A stretch of 64,000 nucleotides of DNA from Erodium maritimum (lineage: Eukaryota > Streptophyta > Magnoliopsida > Geraniales > Geraniaceae): positions 10,669,001 through 10,733,000 of the forward strand of contig OY997594.1 in NCBI GenBank assembly GCA_963921825.1, in the 5' to 3' direction. The notes beneath the pieces are model-generated. The model saw only the letters and a list, made by a program, of their open reading frames with translations, did not search any database and was not told where the DNA came from. Shown here piece by piece: positions 25,362-37,915 of this stretch. Every line of letters begins with the position of its first letter. The stretch's first letter is position 1. The translations under genes and the position numbers were made by a program.

Positions 25362-27903
25362 TGTCACGCCCCAATTCCGGTTTTGACCGGACTCGAGACG
25401 TGAACCGAAAACGATAAATAAATAAAAAAAGTAAAATAAACTTTAAATAGATAAACCTCTAAAAGTGTAAAATACGAAACCAATCAACAAGTCATAATCT
25501 CAAAATGTAAGAAAAACAGTAGGTTTAATACATAAATGCGAAAGTACGTCTCTAATAAGATAAACTCCCAGACCCTCAGTGAGCTCCCGAGCTCTGAGAT
25601 GTCCTACAGTCTACCTGGCAAGAAACATGTAATACAATAGAAAACACGAAGGGGGTGAGCTTACGCTCAGTATGAAAAAGTAACAAGTAGTGAAAACCTT
25701 GTTTTAACAATAAAACCGATTAGTGCAATTAACCAATAGAAATAAAAAAGGAGCACAAGAATCACAATGATTTTAGAGAAGGTAACACTCAAGGGTGTCA
25801 AAAGCAGGAATCATAAGTGTAATGAAGAACCAAATAAATTAAAGAAGCGCACAAATACCGAAATCATCAATATCGAATCCATGTCTCTGATCTGTACACT
25901 GACTGGTACATCATATCAGATTGCCCCTCGGTCTAGAGGATACACATGCCGTCAGGACTTCCCGAAGCATTCCCTCAGAATGCGTATCGTCGGAGATCCC
26001 GGAAATGTCTCCAAAGGGCCATAGATCATCGAGACGAAACCAGTAACAAGTAACATATCGTACCGGAAACGCACATCGGCCTAGATATCTTCCCGGACTA
26101 CCCCCTCGGGGTGAACAGTCTCACGCCATACCGGAAACGCACATCGGCCTAGACGTCTTCCCGGTAACGCACATCGGGGTCCATAACCATATACCATACC
26201 GCAACTGCACATCGGACTAGGCATCTTCCCGGTATGTCCACCTCGAGGTCACACTCACATCATATCGGAACCGCACATCGGACTAGATGTCTTCCTGGCA
26301 TGTCCACCTCGGGGTGCACACTCAAAACACACAAAGGCATAGCACCCCCAATACAGCCACACACAGTATCAAACCAAGCTTACCATCATTATTTACCAAA
26401 CATACCCATCGGTCTATCACTCACCCGATCATACCGTTAAGCACAATCATTCAACCAATCATACACATTCATTTCATTCATTCAACCAATCAAAACACAT
26501 TCAATCATTCACATCACGATTATTGTAACTCAATTTGTCTAGTTTGACTCTTATCTTATCCTAAGAACGGAACATGCACCGATCTTAAGGCGAACAAACA
26601 ACAATACATACAATCCACAAGCAAGTCCTAAGGCCCGACATGGCCACTCTACCAGCACGGCGATTTCCCAAGATATTGAAAGCGGTTAACTAGTGAATCA
26701 CATCCTATATGAAATCTAGGACCTTTCCGGTTATTATTATCCTATAGGCATGCTATTAGCGTTATTTAAATTATAAGATGAGTTTAGTAATTTTCCCTTA
26801 CCTCAAGACGATCAGAACAACTACGTCTCCTAGGTGCTGACGACCTGGCCTAACTCCGGTCTTCTCGGGCGAAGTCCAAGTCCGAGTTTGGGTGTTAACA
26901 GGTAAGGTTCAATATCAGTCCCGGTCCAGATAGAGCAGTCCTCTAATTTATCAAATTCGTCTTTTAATTTAACTGATAAGTCCAAATTATAATTAAATTA
27001 ATTAATTAATTAATTAAATCCCGACCCGAATCCGAGAACCATACCCGAATCCGACCCAATCCAGAACCCATACCCGACCGGACCCAGATCCGACCCGGAC
27101 CCGGCTCCAGACCCGGTCCAAGCCCGAGTCCGGAATCGCCTTAACGGATTTGGGGCTGACCAAGTCCTGGCCCGGCCCAAAGCTCAACCAGGGTCCAGTC
27201 TGGCCCAAGGCCCAACTGGCCCGAGGTTGAACCTGGCCCGGTACCACTCTTGGCCCAAGGCCCAGTCCCACTAGGGTTCTGGTCTGTCCGAGCGAGGCAA
27301 GGTCGAGTACGACGGCGGCGAGATCCCGGTCTTGCTACGGCGGCGGACGACGTCAGGAGGCGAGGGGAGGACGAGGGAGAGTGGCTGGTGTGAGACCCGA
27401 GCCTCTCCGTCCAGATCTGGCGGCGTTGAAGCTCGCCGGAGAGGGAAAGCCAGATCTGGAGGTCGAAAACTCTGGCGTCCTCTACGGTCAATCCCGGCTC
27501 AAAACGAGCTCGAGGGCTCTCGATTTTGAAGCGAAGGGTCGAGGGAAAGATGAATCAGCTCGGGACGAGGCTTACCGAAGCTGATTTCTCGGTTGAAGGT
27601 GCGGCGGAGCTCGGATTGAAGACGGCGGCTAGAGTTCGCTTTGGTTCGAGGTAGAGAAGGGAAGGAAGAAGGTTTCAGGTTGTGGGGCTTTGTTACGGGT
27701 GAAAGCAGAAGCAGGATAAGAAGAAGGAGGAGAAGGATGAAGGTGGAAGAGGAGGTCGGAGCTGTAACAATGGCGGCGGCTCTGGTTCGCGCGCGAGAGA
27801 GAGAGAGAGAATGCGAGAGAGAGGAAGACGAAGCGTTGGAGAACGCGCGAGAGAGAGAGAGAACGCCAGAGAGAGAGAACGTGAGAGAGAGAGAGAACGC
27901 GTT
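25362..27903 (-). mobile_element. LTR copy d, reverse orientation, abutting copy c
   Basis: Starts TGTCACGCCCC at 25362 inside or beside copy c. It has the hairpin at 25656-25669, a minisatellite with CCGGAAACGCACATCGG at about 26060-26320, a TTAA tetranucleotide run near 26990-27017, a tract rich in GACCCG/CCCGAC at 27015-27260, and a GA-dinucleotide-rich stretch at 27790-27895. The upstream end is not found; a LINE tail follows directly. A fossil with no coding region recognised. Confidence 0.55.
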
Positions 27904-28672
27904 GGCAACAGTGGTGTTCTTCCACTGTTGCCAGCTCTTTTTCTTGAGTCTTGGACCTCGCTGGTGGGACTGAGGAGGGTCAGGTCTGAGTGGACATGTA
28001 TCAGGTTGTTGTGTCTTTGGCATATTTGGCTAGAGCGCAACCGCCGTGCCTTTTCAGGGTCCGCTTCTATTGAACCAAACATCCTTCTAGCTAAAGTTCA
28101 GCAGGGGTCCTTCTCCATCTTGAGAGCGGCTGGTCGTCAGTTTACCTTCCTTGAGTGGATCGAGTCTCCGACTGCCGCGTTGACTAGGAGCACCTAGGAG
28201 CTTCAAAGGTTGGGTATCGTGTTTGAGGAGTTCAACTCTTTCTCCCCCGGTCCCCATCGGCGATTTCACTGGCCAGGTCTGGTGAGTACTTGTTCAGGAG
28301 TCGTTTTAGGGTTGTTTTATCTTGGTGGGGTCCGATGAGTACTTGTTTCGAGGTCGCTTTTGGGGGCGATCTGTCTGTTTTCGGGTGGAGGAGTACGGAT
28401 CACTTAGCCTTCTTGAGGCAAGAGGATCCACCGGTGCGGTCCTCTTGTGGTACTGTTCACTAGTCCGATCAAGGTTGCCCGAGCGGTCTCCTGAGGCACC
28501 GTTCGCTAGTTTGGTGGGTTTGTGGTTGTTTTGGTGGACCGGGGTAGTTGTTATCTATTGTTTTCCTAGTTTCTTTTGTCGGTTTTGTTGGATCATTTTT
28601 AGTGTATGGAATCTATCCTAGGACCCACATTTACCTTTTTTAATGCATTTCTTTCTCTCTGATAAAAAAAAA
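27904..28672 (+). mobile_element. 5'-truncated LINE tail
   Basis: An open frame at about 27917-28197 encodes the end of an L1-type ORF2, including LCLWHIWLERNRRAF, followed by a G/T-rich 3' untranslated region ending TCTGATAAAAAAAAA. The tail motif matches the copies ending at 14594, 47303 and 48825. The copy is 5'-truncated and joins LTR copy d without a gap. Confidence 0.7.
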
Positions 28673-29423
28673 CAAATGAATCAATTTAGTTTTTTTTGTT
28701 GAATCTGGTTAAAATCTATTTATCGTGTTCTTCATCCCAATTTGTTTGATTCATTTTCGATGACGATAATAGCTTTAGGTTTCTCTTAGGGTTTGATTTT
28801 GGGATCTTGGAGTTTGATTTGGTTCAGATTTGTTTGAACCCAGATTTTTTTGAAAATTTTGGACCTGCGATAATGAATATGAGTTAGAGCATCAAGGATG
28901 AAGATGGAGCTGGTCAATGAAGATGAACCCATATTTTTTTTTGAAAATTTTGGAATATTTTTTGTAACTGTATTTATTTTAATTTTTGTAAATGTGTAAT
29001 ATAAATTAATTATTAAAAGAAATAATAATAAAATAATTATGAAAACTCATTATCTTTTATAAAAATTATAAAAATTATGAAATAGTTATAATGAAAAATT
29101 ATAAAAGAATTAAAAGAATAAAGATTCTATTAATTAAAAAGAATTATTATTTTTTGAGTAAGTTAAATTAAAATTTGAAATTAAGAAATAAAAAAATAAA
29201 AATTAAATAAGGTTTTATTTAAAAATAAATTAAATTTAGGGTTAGAAGGTACGTAGGGAGTGTAAATTTGAATAATAATTGAGGGTATTTTGGGTATTTA
29301 AAAAAATAACAAAATATGAATGGAAAAGTGGACGGAAGGGGTTTTTAATTACGAGTTGTAATTTCAGGATATGTATCGATTTGAATTTTTTTTAAGAATA
29401 AACATAAGTTAAACGTGCTAACT
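28673..29423. other. AT-rich spacer
   Basis: Very AT-rich (28960-29300 is mostly A and T). No gene or clear repeat is seen. Confidence 0.4.
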
Positions 29424-30299
29424 AAATGGTATGTATATATGACAACCAAACTAAGTCGTAGCTTAAACAACTCTGCTAGGGTTTGCGCCTCCAATGCAGG
29501 ACAACCATAAGGTTTCAGCCCCTCCCCGCCGCGTCTCACTCCGAAGCTGCCTCCACCTCTCCTGGCGTAGGTTCGGTCTCACTTCTCCGCCGCCATGGCG
29601 TTCTCGGTCCTGGGTTACTTCCACCCCAAGCAACGACCTCTGTCCCTCTTCCTCCGAACCCTAGATAGCCGAGTTCCCGAGATTACCACGACCTTACTCT
29701 GGTTCCTGTTTCGGGCGACGTGTTGTCTAGGGTTGCGCCTTCACCTGGGCCTCCGAGGTATCGGGTTATCTCTCCCGATCAGCCCCCGTCGCCGTTGAAA
29801 CCACCGACGCGTCCTTCTCCCTGGCCTCCGCCACTGTCGCCGCCTTTGAAGGCATCACCGTCGTCCCTGAAACCGCCTCCTCCTTGGCCTCCACCACCGC
29901 TCCTTCCTTGACCCCTCTCTCGGTTATGGATCTGGCTAATCGAGTGGGTCTTTGTTATTTTCTCTGACTTCGTCTTTGCAAGATCAATGACGACAAGAAT
30001 CCAATGCTCCTGGGACTGGCCCTAGGAGGGGTCCCTAGACGATGCTTTACCTCCCACCATCACCTTTACTGTTGAGGTCCCTCAGGATCTCCGGTACCCC
30101 GCTCCTCCTTATCGTCTTCTCTCTTTGCCTAAGAGGCATCACAATACCGTCTGTGACGATCCTGATAGTAAAAGGATCAGTGAACCGTTGTTCGTTAGTA
30201 CTGGCCTTCTGATGGTCTGAGGACCTATTCCCGATACATGATAATGTAATCGATTTCAAGTAAGAAAATTGCACCTTTCGTTCAAAAAAAAATGGTATG
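29424..30299 (+). mobile_element. Short internally deleted LINE derivative with 10-bp duplication
   Basis: The element spans 29434-30289 between two copies of AAATGGTATG (29424-29433 and 30290-30299). It opens with CTAGGGTTTGCGCC and a Pro/Ser-rich frame and closes with GCACCTTTCGTTCAAAAAAAA, close to the ending of the 9958-11718 copy. Near 30000-30130 it shares a CTGGGACTGGCCCTAGGAGG-like segment with that copy and with the LINE at 7155-9200. No reverse transcriptase is present. Confidence 0.7.
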
Positions 30300-30488
30300 C
30301 GTGCAGTGTTCCCATAAACAATTAAACATGTAAGTTTGTAAATAAAAAAACCGGAAGAAAATTATTTTCTGAAGCGCATAAAACGTCAAAATTCCAATTG
30401 CAGGCGAGAACAAGATCAGGTCTGCTTCAGCTCCACCCTGAAAATCCCAATTACTCCATATTCGTCCTCAACTAGGAATTAAGAAGAG

Positions 30489-33400
30489 ATGTTGCAGGCA
30501 CTTGCATCCTCAATGCACGTGACCATCCCTACCTCACGTGCCAGTTCTACCCGATTCCATCTCTACCGCACACCGGTGGTTCCTCTTCCTCGGCCTCTCC
30601 GACCACAATCACTCTATAGACACAGAACTGTTGGTGTCAAGTGCTTCAACGTACCGGCTTTTGATTTCAAAGGTGGCAAAGGGTACTCATTTCAGAGTTC
30701 GTTTATTTCCAATTCCCTTTTGTTTTAGGTTTCTGGGTGTCGAAAATGGGATTGCTTAAAAATCTCAAATTTAATTTTTTGCTGGATTCATATAAGGTAT
30801 TTTCTCTTACTACGGTGTTGTGTTTTGCAGGATGAGTGAGTTCTTCGATGTTGAGCTCAAAGTCCGCGATTACGAGCTGGATCAGTATGGGGTTGTCAAC
30901 AATGCTGTCTATGCTAGTTATTGCCAACATGGTGAGACTCTATGTTCACTTTTCTTGCTTGTTGCTCTCAATTTCAGAGCCACGCGCTGCTTGCTTGTTG
31001 AGGGGTTGCTTTTGTTTGTACTAATTGGGTTTGTAGGACTGGCTTTGGTTGGTGCCAAGCCAACGGCCAAAGTTAGTTCATTGATTCATTTGGGAGTAAT
31101 GTGCTTTGATTCATAAAAGTTTGTTCTGATTTTAAGAGTGATGGCTGATAAAGTTTAGCTTAATGTCTAAAGGGAAGATAAGAAAATTGTGACAAACCTT
31201 TCCTTTCCACGTGGGAAATTGTTAGGCAAATTTGATTAAATATGCATCAATACTTTAAATTTTGATATCTATGCTTTTTTGTGATTTTCAAGACTAAAAT
31301 ATCCTTATTATAATTTAAAGAACATTGTTGTATCTCATTTTCTCTTCATTTTTCTTTGAGTTTACGTTTCTCTCTCTGCCCACCAAAACCACTTCAAATG
31401 TCTTCTCTTTTATTGCCGATGAACAAATCTGATCAAAGGTTCGGTATTCAAATCTCCAGACTCCATATCATGTTCAATTCAATATGGATATAGGAATTCG
31501 TTTGACATCAGAGCTTGAATAAACATGCATTTAATTCAACCTTTTATTCCAATTATTGCTATTTCTGAATGAAATTTATGAATATCCTTGATAACTACCT
31601 AACTCACTGAGTCAGTTTGACTAAACTGTGGAGACGATGGACTTCATTCTAAATGTTTTAAATTGCCTCATTGGCTGTGAAATGGGCGATTTGAGGAAGG
31701 GGCATGACTCATAGAAGTTATGAAGCATGTCGATGTAAGACGAACTGAGACAAACATGTGCGTAGATTATGTAAATCCAGCGAGCCAGAGCTTGACGAAA
31801 TAGGTGGTCCTCATGTCACCGACTTGCAACACTGCCAGGAGTCCAATATACTTCACCAGGGCGTCTACGACCTTGAGAAGGTCTGGGCAGATCACCTCCG
31901 AAAATTACACAATTTCGACCAAATATTCCACAAAGCAACCGAAGCCAATTTGGCCCATGTTTTCTTTCATCTTCTGGGACTGAGGGATGACCATAGAATT
32001 CATTCATAAAAGGTTGAATTAAATGCGTGTTTCTTCAAGCTCTGATGTCAAATGAGTTTCTATATCCATATTTAATTGAACATGACATGGGGTCTGGAGA
32101 ATCCGATAGTAGACCTTAGATCAAGGTTTGTTCATCGGCAAAAAAAGAGAGAAGACATTTGATGTGGTTTTGGTGGGCAGAGAGAAACGTAAACTCAAAA
32201 AACAAAAAAAGACAAAAAATGGGTTATTTAAATTATAATAAGGGGTATTTTTGTCTCTAAAATGATAAAAAGCATAGACATCAAATTTTAAAGTATAGAG
32301 GCACATTAAAAACACATAACATGTTTTAAGGCATATTTAATCAAATTTCCCAATTGTTAAAGCTAAAATTGTTGGTTTACACAAATTCCTGCTTATTAGT
32401 GAGATTCGTATACATGAATCTCCTGATTCGTATTCCTAAAGTAACTTTAAGTGTCCACTCTCCTAAACACGCTTGTTCCAAATTAAGTGTTGTTGCGTTG
32501 CTCACTAATAATACCCTTTAGCTATGACCACTCAAGCATGCTATGACAAGGGGATACGGGGGAATTATTCTTAATGTTTGCAACAACAAAAAAGAGTAAT
32601 TTATTTTTGGATTGAGGGAGTAGTGCTTCGGATAGAGTCTGAACTATAAATGTACAACATATTTTTCTCTTTGATAATCTGTTTATTATCTTTAATCGGT
32701 ATTGGAGCCTTTTTTCCAAATATTTCTGTAGGGCACTTGTGTGAGTTTCTTGATTTGTGCTTACACATTGTAAAAGGACACAATCCATCTATTAGGAATC
32801 GTAATGATGAAATATGGTGTATGCTCTTGCAGCATTGCTTAATTTTTTTCCCACCACTGAGACAAAGTGATGATGTTCTAATCCATCTATTTTCGCAATT
32901 AACTTTACAACGTAACAGTGATTCGATGCCATCCATCAGGAATTGCTCGTTTCCATGTTAAATAGCATAGGCTAATATTTAGTTCTTACTTTTCTTGATT
33001 TTATCGCATCTTTGAAATCTTAATTGGCTTATCTGTCCGGGAAGTTTAAGGAGAAGACTAATCAAGTAATTGATTTAAAATCTCTCTCTAGTGTGGTGAC
33101 ATATAGCAGAGTAGAGAAAAACCAATCTTTGTTGAAATATAAAGTCCCACATTGGATAAAAATTGAAAGAAAAAGACTATATATAAAGGCAAGAGTTGCA
33201 CCCAACTAACAAAGTCAACATATTGGTTGTGGAGTCCGACCCAATGTAGTAGCTCAGTTCAAAATTCTTCATGGTATCACAGCCAAGTTGATTTGGGCTT
33301 ATGGTGGTTAACTATGGGCCACGTGTAGAGACCCGTTAATTGCCTCCCTGGTCCATATGCCGGCTGAGTTGTATGTTATGGCTCACGTGTACAAGTCTGA

Positions 33401-34228
33401 CTAACAAGATTGGTCATTTAGTTGTGGAGCTCAACACAATATATGTAGTTCGAATAATAAAAAAATCATTGTTAAATGGTATAACACTGGTGCTACCATA
33501 ATTTAAAAGAGGGGATCATGAAACTTCTTTTGCTATGATGGCAAATTATTTTATAATGAGTAGCAATTGTTCTGTGCACCTCCAAGTCAATATACTTGTC
33601 ATTTGATCAACATTTTTCAGTGGTTCAATAAGAAAGGAATGTTTTTGTTTTCGTTATGCACATATGAGGTAGATTAATGTCCTTTGAATACCTTGATCAG
33701 GTCGTCATGAGCTTTTTGAGATGATTGGTATTAGTGCTGATGAAGTTGCCCGCACTGGTGATGCATTAGCACTGTCAGATCTTTCACTTAAATTCCTTGC
33801 GCCTCTAAGAGTATACATCCTATTCTTAAACCAAACCTTTGCATTATTCATTTGCTCTTTGGACAGCTATGGATTGCTCACATACACACTATAAAGTATA
33901 AACTAGCCTTATTTCTCATGCAAGCAGAGTGGAGACAAGTTTGTTGTGAAGGTGAGGCTCTCTGGCTCCTCTGCTGTTCGTTTATACTTTGAGCACTTCA
34001 TCTTTAAGCTACCAAATCAAGAGGTTTGCTACTGAATAATTTGACACTATTATGTACTCCCTTGCATCATATGAAGGATCTGACACACTTGTGTGCTATG
34101 CCGTCCAGCCTATTTTGGAAGCAAAAGCCACAGGAGTTTGGCTTGACAAAAACTATCGCCCTGTTCGTATTCCACCAGAAGTGAGATCTAGATTTGTTCA
34201 ATACGTCCGCTGTGAGGAGTCCAACTGA
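30489..34228 (+). CDS. Chloroplast acyl-ACP thioesterase, ALT type (hotdog fold)
   Basis: Predicted to release fatty acids or beta-keto acids from acyl carrier protein in the plastid. Five exons join at GT/AG borders: 30489-30682, 30831-30931, 33701-33810, 33928-34023 and 34109-34228, giving 206 residues. Residues 1-50 or so are Ser/Arg/Pro-rich with few acids, as in a chloroplast transit peptide. The hotdog domain starts at about 66 with [30 protein letters not shown]; Asp82 is at the usual active-site position. It continues through [19 protein letters not shown] and ends [14 protein letters not shown]. This matches Arabidopsis ALT1-ALT4 and tomato methylketone synthase 2. Length is normal for the family. 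Intron 2 is large (2.77 kb) because of inserted repeats. Substrate preference cannot be read from sequence. Confidence 0.92.
31217..32359. mobile_element. Long-terminal-inverted-repeat DNA transposon in a thioesterase intron
   Basis: A 1,127-bp element at 31225-32351 in intron 2 is flanked by AATTGTTA duplications (31217-31224 and 32352-32359). Its arms are inverted repeats of about 320-345 bp: 31225-31547 pairs with 32008-32351, sharing AAATTTGATTAAATATGC near the tips and long blocks such as GTTTACGTTTCTCTCT inside. The central 460 bp holds one short open frame (31758-32009) without a recognised domain. Long arms with an 8-9-bp duplication suit a Mutator-like (MULE) non-autonomous element; hAT is possible from the 8-bp length. 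The arms would fold into a long hairpin in the pre-mRNA. Confidence 0.85.
33090..33475 (+). repeat. Dispersed repeat with GTCCCACATTGG, in the thioesterase intron
   Basis: Contains AGTCCCACATTGG, a TATATATAAAGG box and a CATGGTATCACAGCC primer-like motif, then GGCCACGTGTAGAG. The same style of sequence occurs in the tandem repeat at 56371-56851. It is probably an old retroelement remnant of unknown family. Confidence 0.4.
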
Positions 34229-35024
34229 TTTGAGGAATTGCTGGAAATGATTGTAGAACCAAATTTGAGTAGGTAACTTGTTTCTTCCTTTTTCTTATTC
34301 TGACCATGAGAAAGAAGACATGAAAAAAGGAAAAGAAAATAAATGTAGCTAATGATATTCACCACAGGAAATCTTTCTGTAGGCATATAGAAATGATATA
34401 AGATATATATATGTACTTGTTCAGTCTGTAAGTTCCTTTTAAATTATGAGTGGAAATGAGATTCTCTTTGTTCTGAGCATACTCAACCTCTGGAAATAAT
34501 GGTGTGTTTCTTACTTGACATTCCTGAAGAAATGATAAACAGGGCATATTTACATACTATTGTTCACGCGCGGGTCTCTGCGTGTGAACCAAGAATACGT
34601 TAGCAAGAGGAAACACATACGAATCACAAGGCTGAATCAAACTTTGCTATCATGTTAAAGTTTAGTCTAACCTAAAACCTAAATCTGGTGAATGGAGGGT
34701 GCAAGATGTTAATCAAGTGGTCATTGATAGACTTGTTATACAAAAGACATTTCTGTAACAAGTATTCATGGTGTGTCTAATAGTGTTAAAAGAACACTTA
34801 TCACGTGACACATCCAACATTCAAATCCCAATCCTTTGGTTTGACTATCAGTTGAGACTCACCCACTTGAAGTTCGTATCCTAACACACAACAAAAGAAT
34901 ACCCTTCAAAGGACGCATAAATTAAATTGCCACCAGGATCATAAAAAACAAAAACCCTGCGTCCGAGTACACACCAAGCAACGACAAGCAGATCAGAGCG
35001 TTGCAGTAGAATCACAAGACAAAA
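34229..35024. other. Spacer between the thioesterase and the first stress gene
   Basis: Holds the thioesterase 3' region and the upstream region of the first universal stress gene. No gene and no strong TATA box seen. Confidence 0.4.
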
Positions 35025-35789
35025 ATGGCAGACAAGGTTGAGATGAAGAAGGTGATGGTGGCAATAGAAGAGAGTGAGTGTAGCCACTACGCCCTACAGT
35101 GGGCTCTGGACAACCTTGGCGACACCATCAACTCTTATCACCTCATCATCTTCAGTGCACAGCCTGTTTCAGGTTATGGTTTTGCCTACGCCTCTACCTA
35201 CGGTGCTGCTCGTACGCTCTCTATAATCCTCTACATCATTGAGTGCAAAATTTGTGCTTAACCGTTATGATCCTACTGTTATTGTATCAGCTCCTGAATT
35301 GATCAAATCTATGTTGGAGAAGAGGAAGAAGTTCACTTCAGCTCTTCTGGAGAAAGCCAAGGACATGTGCAACAAACATGGGGTGGGTGCATCCATCAAA
35401 CTTGCATATATACTTGGTGTTAAGAGTGGTTATTTAGTGTTAATACTCACTGAGTAGACTGATTCAGATTGATGCAGAGACAATGACTGAAGCTGGTAAT
35501 CCTAAAGAGGCGATATGCGATGCAGTGGAAAAGTTGAAGATCAATGTGCTTGTAGTAGGGAGCCATAGCCGTGGAGCTATAAAGAGGTTCTTATTCAACT
35601 TATTATATCTTGATTAGCTTGTTAATTCCCATTTGTTCTTTAATTTGCTGTTTAAGAAACGAGATCGTTCTCATATTAGATTTACCAATATGAATATTCG
35701 TATGAGGCAGGGTTTTTCTGGGAAGTGTGAGCAATTACTGCAGTCAAAATGCCAAGTGCTCGGTTCTTGTTGTGAAGAAACCAGTCTGA
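35025..35789 (+). CDS. Universal stress protein (USP), tandem copy 1
   Basis: Small soluble UspA-fold protein of 158 residues. Four exons join at GT/AG borders: 35025-35211, 35291-35382, 35468-35586 and 35711-35789. It opens KKVMVAIEESECSHYALQWALDNL, the usual first strand and helix, and ends ...LGSVSNYCSQNAKCSVLVVKKPV. The nucleotide-binding loop reads GSHSRGAIKRVFLGSVS; the family usually has Gly at the fourth position (G-x-x-G), and here it is Ser. Plant USPs of this type bind ATP or AMP and are induced by drought, low oxygen or pathogens. It is the first of three genes with the same four-exon plan, so they arose by tandem duplication. Confidence 0.9.
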
Positions 35790-37821
35790 AACAATAAGCT
35801 GATGAAGTATATCTCCAACCAAATATCCCGTTCCTCTTACAGTGTTGGCATGTCATTGTCTACCAAATAATTCCAATAATTTATGGACGTCATATTATAA
35901 TTAGTGTGGACTTCAACAAGAGAATTTAAGTTCGAAATTATGTGTTTGGATCAACCAAAAAACAATATTAAATATTCTATCAAGAAAATCACGTCAAGCA
36001 GAATATTGAAAATTATCATACATCGAATTAACCTTTCATATTTATTTTCAAAAAAAAAAACCTTTCATATTTGAAAAAGAAGAAGCGGGAAGGCATATGC
36101 TACTCGTGTATCTGTATGGACTCAGACTACCAAAGGACCATCATTTCTCCATGTTATCTTTATTTTATTTTGAGTGAAAGAATACCCTCAAAACAAACCC
36201 GAGTCTAAAATTGAGACGATCAACAATTGACAAGTGTCCTAAAATGTTAAACTTAAACAAATTCCTAAGACAATTAGGAAGACAGTACACAATCACGGCG
36301 ATTAGCACAATTAAGTAGATAAAAGGTTTTAAGTGCCCTTTCGGGGTTGTCTTGACATGTTGTGGTGGCCGACAAACTCATCCGAGCCGAGAAGCCTGGC
36401 CATTAGAACAGAGGACAAGGGAGAAATTATACAGGGTGCGCAGTATCAGGGAGTCCCGGATGAACAATAGTGGTATGATGAAACAGAAGAGGGGTCACAG
36501 ACACTCTATACGGTACTACGGCAGAAGGAAACCAACAACGGCACCGAGTCACGACAAAAGTAGACGACACTTCATACGACCTGGATCAGAAGGGTGGTGG
36601 GGTTCGGCAACGAAGGACGACGGGCTCAACAAGACGGGGGAGGTGTGGGCAGCGGGCCGCAGGAGCGACGAAAGCTCGGACGGCGACAGAGGGCTCGGAT
36701 GGCGGACAACAACAAGGCAGGCTGGGACGGAGCGGAGGTCGAAGAAAAAAAAAGAGGAGCAGAAAGGAAAAAGAGATTAGACGGTAGGAGGGGAGGAGGA
36801 CCGGCAACCTCCAAAAAGAATAAAGGGGAGGAAGAAGGGGGGACGGGGGCGGTTTAGTAACGAGCCCTTTAAATGATACCATAGTAGCTTATTGAATTTG
36901 TAACAAAAAGTGCAATGATGTTGAACTGATTTTGAAATGTTGTATCACAAAAACCTTGATTTATTCAAATGGAGTAGATTTTGAACTTGATCATAAATAA
37001 AATATTAAATGAAGTGGATGTGATTAGAAACAGTTGAAAATTCAGTTTCAACCACCCGTAACTGTCATTACAAAAATGTAACTTCTGTTGAGAGGGTTAG
37101 GAATGAGAGGGTTAGGAAATGCCTAGACATAGACAGATTCTCAATCATCTTTTACCACTTGATGATGGGTTGCCACACATTTTACTCTTCAACTAAACCT
37201 TCTCCTTTTTTTTCTTCCATGGAACCCTTATAACGAACTGCTCTCTTTTTCCCGGGAAACAAACAAACTTTAATACGAAGCCACCAAGGTGATTGGTGGA
37301 TGTAATTTAACATACTTCGAAAACACAAAACTTCATTGTTGTGTTTTATTTTATAATATGTCGATCATAACAATTCATATTGTACATGTAAACAAAGATT
37401 AAACAAGAATAACCAAGCATGGGTCACGTCTTTTACTCAATTGCCATATAAATTCCCGCGAGCAACAATTTAATACTTTTGCCACTTTAAATGTATTGTG
37501 ACTCAAAAGAGTCGTTTATAAAAGTGACATTTTCAGGCCCCACACACTTGCTCCTTACTTAGTAAAAAGTCTTTAATGGGATTTGCCCAATTCTGTGTGA
37601 TTCTCTGAAATTTTCTTCCCAATTTATAGAGTTGAGGATAATAGGAGAAGACCTTTGAAAACAACCCTTTTTGCCAATAGATCATTAAAAGGCTAATCTA
37701 CTTACCAAACAATTGAAAACTAAGGCAAAAGAAATCCTGTTTTACCAACTCATAAATCAGGAAATTATATATCATGAAAACCTTGCCAAAATTCATGTTA
37801 TGAAGAGGACACAAGTCTGTC
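35790..37821. other. Spacer in the stress gene cluster with a GC-rich insertion
   Basis: Mostly AT-rich. A GC-rich, A/G-heavy block at about 36340-36860 contrasts sharply with its surroundings. Read on the minus strand it is a Pro/Ser/Leu-coding low-complexity sequence like the 5' parts of the LINE copies. It is probably a transposon remnant; I found no ends. Confidence 0.35.
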
Positions 37822-37828
37822 TATAAAA
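37822..37828 (+). promoter_or_regulatory. TATA box of USP copy 2
   Basis: TATAAAA lies 94 bp before the start codon, predicting transcription start near 37852. Confidence 0.5.
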
Positions 37829-37915
37829 TTATAATCTTCATCACATTTTGACAGAAGCACACTTGTTTACTTGTAAAGCATCTGCAAACGTCTTTGTTAT
37901 TGTTAAGCAGCAAAA

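Noticed and set aside
27499-28023. 174-codon minus-strand Ser/Leu-rich frame
   Set aside because: Produced by the GA-dinucleotide-rich stretch of LTR copy d and the adjoining LINE tail; low complexity.
31758-32009. 83-codon frame inside the intronic transposon as a captured gene
   Set aside because: No domain recognised, and a frame of this length is expected by chance; kept only as a note on the element.
36352-36882. Overlapping Pro- and Arg-rich frames on both strands
   Set aside because: Low-complexity GC-rich block with no domain; probably transposon leader sequence.
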